Assembly: GCA_024405895.1 (NCBI GenBank)
Contig: JAKSNW010000011.1
Location: 1-58,005 of the forward strand
Direction of reading: 5' to 3'
Source of the DNA: Paludibacteraceae bacterium
Lineage (GTDB): Bacteria > Bacteroidota > Bacteroidia > Bacteroidales > Paludibacteraceae
DNA: 58,005 nt
Positions 16,851 through 25,391 of this stretch are shown piece by piece (the first letter of the stretch is position 1; the number at the start of each line of letters is the position of its first letter). The notes beneath the pieces were generated by a model that was given only the letters and a program-made list of their open reading frames with translations, was not told the DNA's origin and did not search any database. Made by a program: the position numbers and the translations under genes.

Positions 16851-19184
16851 TTATCTGACCACCAGAATCTTAGTTACTGTTTTCTGCTTCTTATCCTTGG
16901 TGAAGCAGTGGGCAAAATAGACACCCGTAGCCACACGCTCGCCGTTCGGTTTGTTGCCGCTCCAAGTGGCTATGCTGCCGTTCGATTCGGTCTGATAGAC
17001 CATGTTGCCTGCTGCGTCGGTGATATAGACAAGTGTGTTGTCGGTGAGTCCCGTGATAGTGATAACGCCCGAATACTCAGGACGTACGGGGTTCGGGAAG
17101 GCATGTACATCAGAGAATACACGCTCCTCAGCCTCTTGGGCATCCGATTGGAACGAAATGATACCTTTGCTTGTGCCAAAGAATACTTCACCGGTCTTGT
17201 TGTTGATGCCTATGCACTGCACGTTGTCGTCCAAGAGCGGACTGTTTTCCGACGTAAAGTGATGTATTTCTTCCTTTCCGTCCTCCGACATGAGATAGAC
17301 GCCCGAGGTGGCAGTGGCTATCCACTTGCGGTTGGCAGCGTCCACCGTAATGGCATTAACTTGCACGTTGTCAAGTAGGTAGTCGGCATTATTGGTACCA
17401 TCGTTGCGACGGATAAGTACGCTCGTGGCTGTATAGTTCGGATTGAAGAGATTGTGCGGATTGGAGAGAAGAATCACGCCAGACGACGTGCCGAGCCAGA
17501 GGTCTCCGTTGCGGTCCTGTGTCATATCATAGATGAACACAGGCTGCAGTTTTTTGCCGTTCTGATTGAAGAACGAGGTGTAGGAGATGGTTCTGTCGTC
17601 GCCGATGTAATCAGGTGTGCCGTTGTCGTCAAAGACAAAGATACCTGTTTTGTCGCGTGGCAGAAGCACCACCTTGATATGTGGGTTATTCTTCAGAATG
17701 GCAATCTGTTGCAACGTAGACACGTGACGCAATGCCTGATATGGCAATCCGTGAATCTGTCCCTGAGGGTCGAGATATTTCACAGGATTAGGGGTCTCCA
17801 CATTGAGGAACCAGAGGTTGCCGTCGTCATCGTAAGTCAGTCCGTCGAGACGGTGATAAGCATAATATTCCTCCGTAGGTTTCTTCTCAGGATAGATGGT
17901 CTCGATGTTGCTGTTGTCGGCATTCCAAAGCTGATAGAATGTGTTGTCTCTGAACTCATAGAGTCCGTAACCGTATGAAGCCACGTAGAAATGAGAGTCG
18001 TCGGCAGGATCAATAGCCACATCCACAAGGTCTTCACACTTATGTCCAGTGGCATTCACGAGTTCTGTGTTGGTGATATTATGCCATTCGTTGTTCTCAA
18101 ACACCATGACGTGTCCAGGACGGAAATACTGCAAGGCAAAACGTCCACCTGGCACAGCGATAAGCTTCTCGCCAGCCGATTTGATTCGCCATGAGAGATT
18201 GGTGATAGGGCCTTCTGGCATCATGAAGTAATAGGTGCCATGGTCGTCAGCCACACGGCCAACGCCCTCACCTTCAGCAGCCAACCAATAGCAGTGACGT
18301 TCGCTATCATGCACCACCATCTTAGGCATATTGAACACAAACTCGTCGCGTTGCTGTCCGTTGATATGAATGACCTTGCCTGGCTGCGACAACATCACAT
18401 AGCCGTCGTTGGCATCGAGTTGGGTAATCTGAGTGTAGACAGAGTCTTGCCATTGCTGACCGTTGAAGACATCGACAACGCCATCGTCATGCAAGAGGTA
18501 ACGATTTGAGCCACTGCACACCATCTTATAGAGATTCTGTCCGTGTACCCCTTCCAAAGTCTGCCAATTGGCAAAGTTGGCAGGGTTGGAGTTGTCCAAT
18601 CCAATGGTCAGTATTTTTTCCGATGTCACGGCATAGAGATTCGTGCCGTCGGTTGCCAATGATGTCACATTCACGAAGTTGGCATCATCGCCAATGTAAT
18701 AGGTGCCTTTCACTTCCACCTTCTGGATATCCAAGGCTACGATGCCGAATCCGCAGGCAAGATAAGCCGTCTTGCCGATGACAAGGATATCGTTGATACT
18801 CTTGTCGGCTGTCATGCTCTTGCGCATGATGTCAGGCAGGTTGTCTATGCGTCCGTCCTCGTAGAGGAAGTCGATGTTGGCATTCTCATAAGCCACTATC
18901 AACACGCCCAAGGCATCGTTGAAGGCAATGCGTGACACGGTGTTGTCGCTCAAGCCCGTAACCTTGGAAAAGGTAGTGATGACGAAGTCGCGTTTCAACA
19001 CCGAATAGAGTGCACCGTCGCTGATGGCATAGACATATTCTTTGCTTTGTGTCACGGCATTGGTGGCGGAGTAGGCAAAGTGTGTACGCCAACTGTGCAT
19101 GGCCAATCGCTGTGCAGAGAGCGAGAGGGTCAACAGCAAAAGCATGCAGACGAGTGCAAAGCGATGATGTTTCTGCAGTATCAT
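16851..19184 (-). CDS. porZ: PorZ-like T9SS component (beta-propellers plus CTD)
   Basis: This 777-aa protein has a signal peptide (about 1-24, SLSAQ). Two-component-regulator-type beta-propeller repeats follow (for example YVYAISDGALYSV, DRNGDLWLGTSSGVILL, RKWIATATSGVYLM). A C-terminal T9SS/FlgD-like domain (about 695-777) starts VHAFPNPVRPEYSGVITITG and ends KTVTKILVVR. Architecture, length and the N-terminal WRTHFAYSATNAV segment match PorZ. In Porphyromonas gingivalis PorZ is a surface part of the T9SS attachment complex that delivers A-LPS to the sortase PorU. The ATG at 19184 gives a clean signal peptide. It follows rdgB by 4 bp, a pairing I believe is common in Bacteroidales. T9SS cargo genes lie nearby (20366-24919, 25392-26204). 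Confidence 0.78.
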   Translation of the reverse strand: MILQKHHRFALVCMLLLLTLSLSAQRLAMHSWRTHFAYSATNAVTQSKEYVYAISDGALYSVLKRDFVITTFSKVTGLSDNTVSRIAFNDALGVLIVAYENANIDFLYEDGRIDNLPDIMRKSMTADKSINDILVIGKTAYLACGFGIVALDIQKVEVKGTYYIGDDANFVNVTSLATDGTNLYAVTSEKILTIGLDNSNPANFANWQTLEGVHGQNLYKMVCSGSNRYLLHDDGVVDVFNGQQWQDSVYTQITQLDANDGYVMLSQPGKVIHINGQQRDEFVFNMPKMVVHDSERHCYWLAAEGEGVGRVADDHGTYYFMMPEGPITNLSWRIKSAGEKLIAVPGGRFALQYFRPGHVMVFENNEWHNITNTELVNATGHKCEDLVDVAIDPADDSHFYVASYGYGLYEFRDNTFYQLWNADNSNIETIYPEKKPTEEYYAYHRLDGLTYDDDGNLWFLNVETPNPVKYLDPQGQIHGLPYQALRHVSTLQQIAILKNNPHIKVVLLPRDKTGIFVFDDNGTPDYIGDDRTISYTSFFNQNGKKLQPVFIYDMTQDRNGDLWLGTSSGVILLSNPHNLFNPNYTATSVLIRRNDGTNNADYLLDNVQVNAITVDAANRKWIATATSGVYLMSEDGKEEIHHFTSENSPLLDDNVQCIGINNKTGEVFFGTSKGIISFQSDAQEAEERVFSDVHAFPNPVRPEYSGVITITGLTDNTLVYITDAAGNMVYQTESNGSIATWSGNKPNGERVATGVYFAHCFTKDKKQKTVTKILVVR

Positions 19185-19188
19185 TTTG

Positions 19189-19767
19189 TTATTGGTTGCG
19201 AAGGAAGGCAATGAGTTTTTCCACAGCACGACCACGGTGAGAGATACGGTTCTTCTCCTCGGTGGTCAGTTCGGCAAAGCTTTTGTCGTAGCCCTCAGGA
19301 CGGAATATCGGATCGTAGCCGAAACCTTCGGTGCCATGATGTTCGGTCAGGATTTCGCCATCCACGATGCCTTCAAAGAAGTGGGTTTCGCCATTTCTGA
19401 TAAGGGCAATCACAGTGCGGAAGCGAGCCTTGCGGTTTGTCTTTCCATCCATCTCACGAAGCATCTTACGGCAGTTGTCCTCGAAGGAGCAATGCTCGCC
19501 AGCATAACGTGCTGAATAGACGCCAGGTGCACCATTGAGAGCCTCAACCTCAAGGCCCGTATCGTCGGCGAAACAGTCGTAGCCATAGTGTTCCTTCACG
19601 AAACTGGCTTTCTGAAAAGCATTCTCCTGCAGTTGTGTACCTGTCTCAGGAATCTCTTCTTGGCAGCCGATATCGGTCAAGCCTTTTACCTCGTAGAGAC
19701 CCTTGAGCATCTCTTGTATTTCCTGAAGTTTATGTTTGTTGTGGGTAGCAATGATAAGCGTTTCCAT
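19189..19767 (-). CDS. rdgB: XTP/dITP diphosphatase (RdgB/HAM1 family)
   Basis: This 192-aa house-cleaning nucleotide pyrophosphatase hydrolyses dITP, XTP and ITP to monophosphates. The N-terminal substrate motif is LIIATHNKHKLQEI (SHNxxK-like), and the metal-binding acidic residues are in DCFADDTGLEVEALNGAPGVYSARYAG. The C-terminus contains FGYDPIFRPEG and SHRGRAVEKL. The start ATG at 19767 gives the standard length. A -7 element TATCTTTG lies about 30 bp upstream. It heads the four-gene minus-strand operon rdgB-porZ-DUF3316-S41. Confidence 0.93.
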   Translation of the reverse strand: METLIIATHNKHKLQEIQEMLKGLYEVKGLTDIGCQEEIPETGTQLQENAFQKASFVKEHYGYDCFADDTGLEVEALNGAPGVYSARYAGEHCSFEDNCRKMLREMDGKTNRKARFRTVIALIRNGETHFFEGIVDGEILTEHHGTEGFGYDPIFRPEGYDKSFAELTTEEKNRISHRGRAVEKLIAFLRNQ

Positions 19768-19794
19768 AATTTTGCTGTTGATTATTTTCAGCCA

Positions 19795-19802
19795 CAAAGA
19801 TA
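19795..19802 (-). promoter_or_regulatory. -7 promoter element of the rdgB-porZ operon
   Basis: Minus-strand TATCTTTG matches the consensus exactly and lies 28 bp before the rdgB ATG. No clear -33 element is seen. Confidence 0.6.
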
Positions 19803-19903
19803 CATATTTTTCAACGATAACGGAAACGTTAATGGGAACTGTTTTTTAGGGACATAAGACGACAAGACGAAGAAATGATTATCTTGCCTCTCTGAATTAT
19901 CCA

Positions 19904-19942
19904 AGAAAAAAGCCTCTCCACTACTCTGAGTGAAGAGGCTTT
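19904..19942 (-). terminator. Intrinsic terminator of the sialidase operon
   Basis: A hairpin pairs AGCCTCT with AGAGGCT plus an inner CACT/AGTG. On the minus strand it is followed by a run of T residues. It closes the transcript of the 122-aa gene and the sialidase. Confidence 0.8.
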
Positions 19943-19982
19943 CTTATTGTTGGGTGTCAACCTTTTCAGGAAGACACAACGA

Positions 19983-20351
19983 TTACTGCTGTTTCAGCAC
20001 GCGACGAACGCGGAAAGCACTCAGCATGGCAATCATTGCCAAGAGAGCCCAAAAACCACTTTGAAGTGGAGTGCCCAACACACCTGTACCATAACCCTCA
20101 GGACCCTGTGGTGTGGCTGGTGTAACAGAACCGCTAACGGTCCCAGCTTCGCCAAGGTTGCCGTAGTCGAATGGTTTGATTACACCAAGAGGTTGTGATT
20201 GAGTGGCATCGAAAGCAGTTGCCTCCTCATACATTGGTTTATAGTTGCTGAGGTCATATTCGTTCAAGCCTGGCACGCTATATTGTGCTTTGACATTAGC
20301 AATGCACATCAAGAGTACGAAAATTGCAAACAATATCTTTTTCATATTCAT
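19983..20351 (-). CDS. Small exported protein with a PID-CTERM-like (exosortase) C-terminal signal
   Basis: This 122-aa protein was not recognised by family. It has an N-terminal signal peptide (1-22, IANVKAQ), a Gly/Pro/Thr-rich middle (66-95) and a tripartite C-terminus. The C-terminus consists of PLQSG (95-99), a hydrophobic helix (about 100-113) and a basic tail RVRRVLK. That layout is typical of exosortase-recognised sorting signals, and the P-L-x-x-G start resembles the PID-CTERM type of Bacteroidetes. An exosortase-family gene is in this window (39159-39749). The gene starts 15 bp after the sialidase stop, so the two are co-transcribed. The alternative is a simple C-terminally anchored envelope protein. 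Confidence 0.7.
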   Translation of the reverse strand: MNMKKILFAIFVLLMCIANVKAQYSVPGLNEYDLSNYKPMYEEATAFDATQSQPLGVIKPFDYGNLGEAGTVSGSVTPATPQGPEGYGTGVLGTPLQSGFWALLAMIAMLSAFRVRRVLKQQ

Positions 20352-20365
20352 TTCCTCCTACTCAG

Positions 20366-23300
20366 TTATTTTACACTCACTTTAATGGTTTTTGTTGTCT
20401 GTCCGTCTGTAGCCTCAACCATGTAGACACCTGGCTGCAAAGCATTGAACGAGGTCTCATAGCCTTGGTTGCTGCGACGGGCAATTTCCTTGCCTGCAGC
20501 ATCGAAGAGACGAACCTGTGACATGACATTGTTACTGTTCACACGAATGGTACCATTGCCACCGAAGGCTTGGAACCATACATCGCTGTTACCGTTAGGC
20601 AACTCGATATCCTCAGTGCCCGTTGCAACATCCCAACGGATGCTATAGCGGAGAGGAGAGTCGTTGACGCTCATGTTCAAGGTGAGTGTTTGATGGTTGC
20701 CATCGATTGGCTGTTCGGTTGCATTAACTGCGTCGTAAAGACGAGCATTGCTGCCGAGAGCACTGATATTGTCAACATCGAGGGTAAAGTTGCCGCTGAC
20801 GTTGTTGATTACGAGTTGTACGGCTGTGGTATCACCGAGTGTGTTGACTGCTACCATTTGGTTGCCAGCCAATGTGGCAATAGATTTAGCATTGTCAGCC
20901 ATGTCGATGAGTGAAGCATCCTCGAAGGCATTGTAGCCGTTGTTGGCATTGTCACGACGAGTGACGAGGGTGTTAGCAGTGCGGTTGCCTTCTTTCAATG
21001 TCACAGAAGCCATGGCGCTACCTTGAGCAGCAGTCTTACGAGGAGCAGAAGAAGCAGATGGTGTATAACCTGGGTTCGCATTGAACATCGCAGGAGTGTA
21101 TTTCAAGTTGATTGTCTCGTAGTTGGTACCAACTGAGAAAGTTGGATTACCTGTATTTCCACTTGAACCAGGAGTATACTGAGCAGTACGAACCATATAA
21201 TGGCCATAATTAGCTGTACTTGTGGTGGTTAAATCAATAAAGCCGTTGGCATAGTATCCTGGAGAAGAATACGCAGAACTTGGATTAGAGTCATATCTAC
21301 TGATTTGCAACGAACCTTCTGCTTTATAAGTATCAATATACAAATAAACACTTCCACTTGTATTGTTGATGGTAAAGTTCATATTATTGTTTCTGCCTGT
21401 TGCAGAATACAAAACGAAGAAATCCGGGAACGAACTACTGCCGTTTGCAATCACTTGACCACCGGGAATAGTTAATTGATAGCCCAAAGAATTGGTAGTT
21501 ATGTAACCTAAAATATCATTAGTTTCTGAGGCCTCAGAACCTTCATACAAGCCAGAGATTCTTACAGTATTATAAGAGCCTTCAATAGGTAAAATTTCAA
21601 ATGACTTAACACTTTTCGACACATTGGGCGCACTATTTACAGAAACAACACTCTGCACCATATATCTATATGTACCAAAAATTTCTGGATAGATATATGC
21701 ATCAGTACTTGTTTCACGTACTGTACTTGCATTCATATAATTATATGCATTCAATGCTGCTGGGAAAGTACCATAATTATATGGCGTCGCTGTATTATTC
21801 AAATTCATATGATATAATGGACAACTTCCCAATACATCACCTTTATTTTCACGACATGGGTACAGTACAAAACCTGTTCGACTGCTTATTGAAACTGTAT
21901 TATCAGATGCAATTGTATAATCAAGAACCACAGGAGTTGAATTATCCAAGTTGGCAGCATATTGGGTATATTTTCCATTGATTTTTGTTGTACAATTGGC
22001 AACCGTACCATCCCAAGCATACATCTCCAAATCAGCTGTTCCAGAGTTATTACTTAAGGCTTGCCATGTAGAATTCAATGTAATATAACTACAAGGACTT
22101 CCGGCTGGAATTGTTATAGTCTGATTGATTGGGTCAACCTTGCCGCGTACCATACCAAATCCACAAACACCCATAATCACTACTTCATCAGGTGTATTTC
22201 CTGGTGAAATAGCAAGTGTACTTGAATACTTTCCTTCCTCATTGTTTGCAACAGATGAAATATGTAAATATGTATTTGGAGAGGCGTTATTAAGTGCTGT
22301 CTCACTATAATTATTTCTAGTGACAATTTTCAAAGGTGCTATTTGAAATTCAGAGGTGCTATAGTTACCAATCAACTTCGGTTCTACGGCAGATACTTCT
22401 GCTTGACCAGCCATGACACGGAAGCCACGGGTTGGAGCAATATATTTCTCAGTAGAATTTGCTGCAACTTGCGTTGTAGTACCACCAGTAGGGATGGTAT
22501 TGTCGTCTGAAAAGCTTGGAGAGACAGTGTACAAGTCCTTATCATTATCCAGATAATAAATGGTCTCGCCAGCTTCACCAGTTGAACCTGGATTGTCCTC
22601 GTTGTATTTATAAACGTAAGGGGTGATATTGCCAACAACAGAGGCATTACCTGAGTGGCTTGCACCATAAGCATTAACACGGATGAACTCAGCAATGTCC
22701 ATGTAAGCAAATGAAGGGTTACCTACTGCATACATAGGAACAGGATTACCTTCGCCTTCGCTACGTTTGTTGCGAGTGATAGTTACGTCCTTTACACCAT
22801 TATTAGACGCACCGTACGCCATTGTGCCAGACATTGTGTGGTTAACAGTTTCTGAACGTGTAGTATGTGGTGTGCCATTGTTAGTGTAGTATTGATAGTA
22901 GTCCGTTACAGAAGGGAAACGGAACATTGATATGGATTCTGTAGAAGGTGACCAGAGGTCAAAGCCTTGTGCATCTTGGAAACGTGCAGCAAGGTCGTTG
23001 TAAGGAACAGACCATTCCGAGTTGAGCTGATGTGTTTCGTCAGGAATGTCATCGTTCATGACATTGACAGCATCTGCAAACACACGCTGATAAATAGAAT
23101 AAGGGAACTTACGGTTATGAGCATTATCACCACCACCATCAACAGGATCATAGGTGGCACCAGTGAAATAATAATCCTCATCGTCCTCATCGTCTGGTGT
23201 CAAAACGGTAGTACCATTCAAAATCTTACCACCTTGAATAGCTGTGAACATATCACCAGAGTAGGTGTTACTCAACGGCATACATACACGTACCCATTGG

Positions 23301-24919
23301 TTAGAAGGAATCTCCACGTCTGTGAATACTCTGCCTGTACCTGTAATAGTCAAGTAGTGTTGACCACCAAGAGCAGCACCTGGAGCCACGTAAAGGTTGG
23401 CTACGGATGTAGCAGTAGTAAGCACAGGGTTGTATTCGCCCGCACTTGGCTTCAAAATCTTGACGTTACTATTTGTTGCTGGCAATGTAGGCACTGTTGC
23501 ACGTGACAATGGTGCATTATTGACAGCATTGACAACAGTCCAGTTCAATGGGTCGTTCCAATAAGGAGAGTTAGTACCATGCCATTCATAAACAGGCACC
23601 TCATCGTCAGGAACCTCTACGTCAGGAACCACAACCACTGGAGGGTTAGGATCGGTCAACGTATAAGCATTGCCAGTCAGTTCCTCCAAAGTGTATGCGA
23701 TGTAATAGAGGTTGGAGTAATCATTTACACCATTTGTAGTTGTATTGCCCTCATAGTAAACACCAATCTTATCGTCGGCTTGCATTGTCATTGCAGAATA
23801 GCCACCGAAAGTAGATGTATTAGGCAAAATGAATGAAGTAGCAGTCCAACCAGAAGTCAAAATAGCTCCTGTGGTATTGGTGTCAATCTCATGATAGAAA
23901 ATCTTGACATTCTTTCGAGAATCGGCAGCATCAGAACTGCTTGAACGACCAGTAATAGTAGACTGAAGCAACAAAGTCACTTGTTTGTTGTCGATTGTAC
24001 GATATGCTGTCATAGTCAACATATCACCATTAATGGTGCAGGTCGAAGAAGTATTAGTAGTGAAACAATAAAACTGACGATGTGTACCCCAAGAACCCAT
24101 GCCATTTTGGACATCAGAATAGGTAAAGGTATTGAAATAACGACCACCAGCTGCACGAGTACTAATAATCAAATTACCATTTGGCAGTTCTTCCAATTTA
24201 GCCTCATCAGCATAAGATTGGGCAGCAGTACCCAAAAGATTCCAAGTTGAGCCAAAATCGTCTGAATAATATACCTGATTGAATTTCGCTGTATTATCTC
24301 CTGTACCATTAGTAGTATACAAGAAAGCAACATATAAACGATAATAACTTCCAACTTTAATCATTTTAGACTGAAGGATTCGACCAGAAGCAAAGAAGAA
24401 GCCATTAACATTGTGGTCAGTTGGTCGCGGAAAACTTGATGTGCCAAAATTGAGTTGAACAGGAGCATCCCATGTTTGACCATTATTATGACTTCTAATG
24501 CTATAAGATGTCGTATTGGAAGTCCAACCGTTTAAGCCACCAATTGCCAAAACCAAGACCTCATTGCTCTCACGATCAGCAACAACAGCAGGATCGCCAT
24601 AGCACCAGGTTGCCTGTGATTTGTTTGGCGTGATGTTCAACGAATTGCCCACGGAGCCATAGGCTGTACCATCCCAACTCAAGCGTTTTACCAACAAGTC
24701 AATTCCATTGGAGCTGGTATTACTTCCCACATCGGAATTGGAGGTGTGACGATCATCGTTAAAGAGAAGCAGGTCACCATTTGAAGCTGTTACTATCGCA
24801 GGAATACGATAGTACTGGCTGTTGGTACTCGTGTACACAGCCACCGGTGTCTGTGCATGCAGTGATGCTGCACCTATCAGTATGAGCAGCACCAAGAAAA
24901 AATTGTTTAACCTATTCAT
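20366..24919 (-). CDS. Exo-alpha-sialidase (GH33-like) with T9SS sorting domain
   Basis: This 1517-aa exported protein has a signal peptide (1-23, SLHAQ). The sialidase propeller spans about 25-415: YYRIPAI with the first triad Arg (R38), the CYGDPAVV aspartate, Asp-boxes SHNNGQTWDAP and SDDFGSTWNLL, the acidic/Arg motif EELPNGNLIISTR, and GGYSAMT with VYYEG for the Tyr/Glu. After an acidic linker (about 430-445), a roughly 1000-residue Ser/Thr/Asn-rich beta region of unknown function follows. A T9SS type A domain (about 1440-1517, RLFDAAGKEIARR to TIKVSVK) ends the protein. It probably releases host sialic acids at the cell surface. The middle part is visibly more AT-rich than both ends (about 21180-22370). 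Confidence 0.85.
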   Translation of the reverse strand: MNRLNNFFLVLLILIGAASLHAQTPVAVYTSTNSQYYRIPAIVTASNGDLLLFNDDRHTSNSDVGSNTSSNGIDLLVKRLSWDGTAYGSVGNSLNITPNKSQATWCYGDPAVVADRESNEVLVLAIGGLNGWTSNTTSYSIRSHNNGQTWDAPVQLNFGTSSFPRPTDHNVNGFFFASGRILQSKMIKVGSYYRLYVAFLYTTNGTGDNTAKFNQVYYSDDFGSTWNLLGTAAQSYADEAKLEELPNGNLIISTRAAGGRYFNTFTYSDVQNGMGSWGTHRQFYCFTTNTSSTCTINGDMLTMTAYRTIDNKQVTLLLQSTITGRSSSSDAADSRKNVKIFYHEIDTNTTGAILTSGWTATSFILPNTSTFGGYSAMTMQADDKIGVYYEGNTTTNGVNDYSNLYYIAYTLEELTGNAYTLTDPNPPVVVVPDVEVPDDEVPVYEWHGTNSPYWNDPLNWTVVNAVNNAPLSRATVPTLPATNSNVKILKPSAGEYNPVLTTATSVANLYVAPGAALGGQHYLTITGTGRVFTDVEIPSNQWVRVCMPLSNTYSGDMFTAIQGGKILNGTTVLTPDDEDDEDYYFTGATYDPVDGGGDNAHNRKFPYSIYQRVFADAVNVMNDDIPDETHQLNSEWSVPYNDLAARFQDAQGFDLWSPSTESISMFRFPSVTDYYQYYTNNGTPHTTRSETVNHTMSGTMAYGASNNGVKDVTITRNKRSEGEGNPVPMYAVGNPSFAYMDIAEFIRVNAYGASHSGNASVVGNITPYVYKYNEDNPGSTGEAGETIYYLDNDKDLYTVSPSFSDDNTIPTGGTTTQVAANSTEKYIAPTRGFRVMAGQAEVSAVEPKLIGNYSTSEFQIAPLKIVTRNNYSETALNNASPNTYLHISSVANNEEGKYSSTLAISPGNTPDEVVIMGVCGFGMVRGKVDPINQTITIPAGSPCSYITLNSTWQALSNNSGTADLEMYAWDGTVANCTTKINGKYTQYAANLDNSTPVVLDYTIASDNTVSISSRTGFVLYPCRENKGDVLGSCPLYHMNLNNTATPYNYGTFPAALNAYNYMNASTVRETSTDAYIYPEIFGTYRYMVQSVVSVNSAPNVSKSVKSFEILPIEGSYNTVRISGLYEGSEASETNDILGYITTNSLGYQLTIPGGQVIANGSSSFPDFFVLYSATGRNNNMNFTINNTSGSVYLYIDTYKAEGSLQISRYDSNPSSAYSSPGYYANGFIDLTTTSTANYGHYMVRTAQYTPGSSGNTGNPTFSVGTNYETINLKYTPAMFNANPGYTPSASSAPRKTAAQGSAMASVTLKEGNRTANTLVTRRDNANNGYNAFEDASLIDMADNAKSIATLAGNQMVAVNTLGDTTAVQLVINNVSGNFTLDVDNISALGSNARLYDAVNATEQPIDGNHQTLTLNMSVNDSPLRYSIRWDVATGTEDIELPNGNSDVWFQAFGGNGTIRVNSNNVMSQVRLFDAAGKEIARRSNQGYETSFNALQPGVYMVEATDGQTTKTIKVSVK

Positions 24920-25046
24920 ATTATATGTTTTCTGTTTATCAATAAAAAAGTAACCTTATCCAACATATACATACGAAAAAACAGTCACAAATCATCCAGG
25001 AACAACAATTGCACACCACGGGTATGGCATGCTTAATAGTCTATAC

Positions 25047-25069
25047 AAGGCGCTCTATAAAAGCGCTTT
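25047..25069 (-). other. Hairpin in the sialidase mRNA leader
   Basis: AAGGCGCT and AGCGCTTT can pair (one wobble) around a 7-base loop, about 130 bases upstream of the sialidase start codon. With the predicted promoter at 25125-25156 it lies inside a roughly 200-base leader. No T-run follows on the transcript side, so it is not an obvious terminator. The rest of the 24920-25391 gap holds the two promoters and the C9A9 tract. Confidence 0.5.
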
Positions 25070-25124
25070 ACACTGAATAATGTGACTGTTTTGTCCGTAA
25101 TGCAATCGCGGACTTATACGTGTG

Positions 25125-25156
25125 CAAAGATATAATAATCTTTGTAAATGAGCAAA
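25125..25156 (-). promoter_or_regulatory. Promoter of the sialidase operon
   Basis: On the minus strand, TTTG (25156-25153) is followed after 20 bp by TATCTTTG (25132-25125), a near-ideal Bacteroidetes promoter. Transcription should start near 25118, giving a leader of about 200 bases. Confidence 0.75.
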
Positions 25157-25301
25157 CAACACGCAAAGAAAAAACAAAAAAAGCCGTTTGTTGATATTTT
25201 TTCGCCATTTTTTTCGGAGGAATTGGAAACTAACAGAACACTTTTTTAGAAACACACAATCCAACACGAAAAGAATTCTATGATTATCAGTAGATTACAA
25301 G

Positions 25302-25319
25302 CCCCCCCCCAAAAAAAAA
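25302..25319. repeat. Adjacent C9 and A9 homopolymer tracts
   Basis: Nine C residues (25302-25310) are followed directly by nine A residues (25311-25319). They lie about 40 bp upstream of the -7 element of the small T9SS cargo gene. Tracts like these are prone to slipped-strand mispairing. Confidence 0.9.
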
Positions 25320-25356
25320 GTCCATTTATAACATCATACTAATCAAAACAAAGCGC

Positions 25357-25364
25357 TACCTTTG
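25357..25364 (+). promoter_or_regulatory. -7 promoter element of the 25.4-kb T9SS cargo gene
   Basis: TACCTTTG matches TAnnTTTG and lies 27 bp before the preferred ATG at 25392. It also argues against the upstream in-frame start at 25362, which lies within the element. No good -33 element is seen. Confidence 0.6.
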
Positions 25365-25391
25365 CAAGGTCTAAAAACAAGAACAATCGCT

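Noticed and set aside
20366-24919. Frameshift or gene fusion artefact in the sialidase
   Set aside because: The frame is open from signal peptide to T9SS domain and both ends are typical, so one large multidomain protein is the simpler reading.
25055-25267. 70-codon minus-strand open frame upstream of the sialidase
   Set aside because: It covers the sialidase promoter and leader and has no family resemblance.
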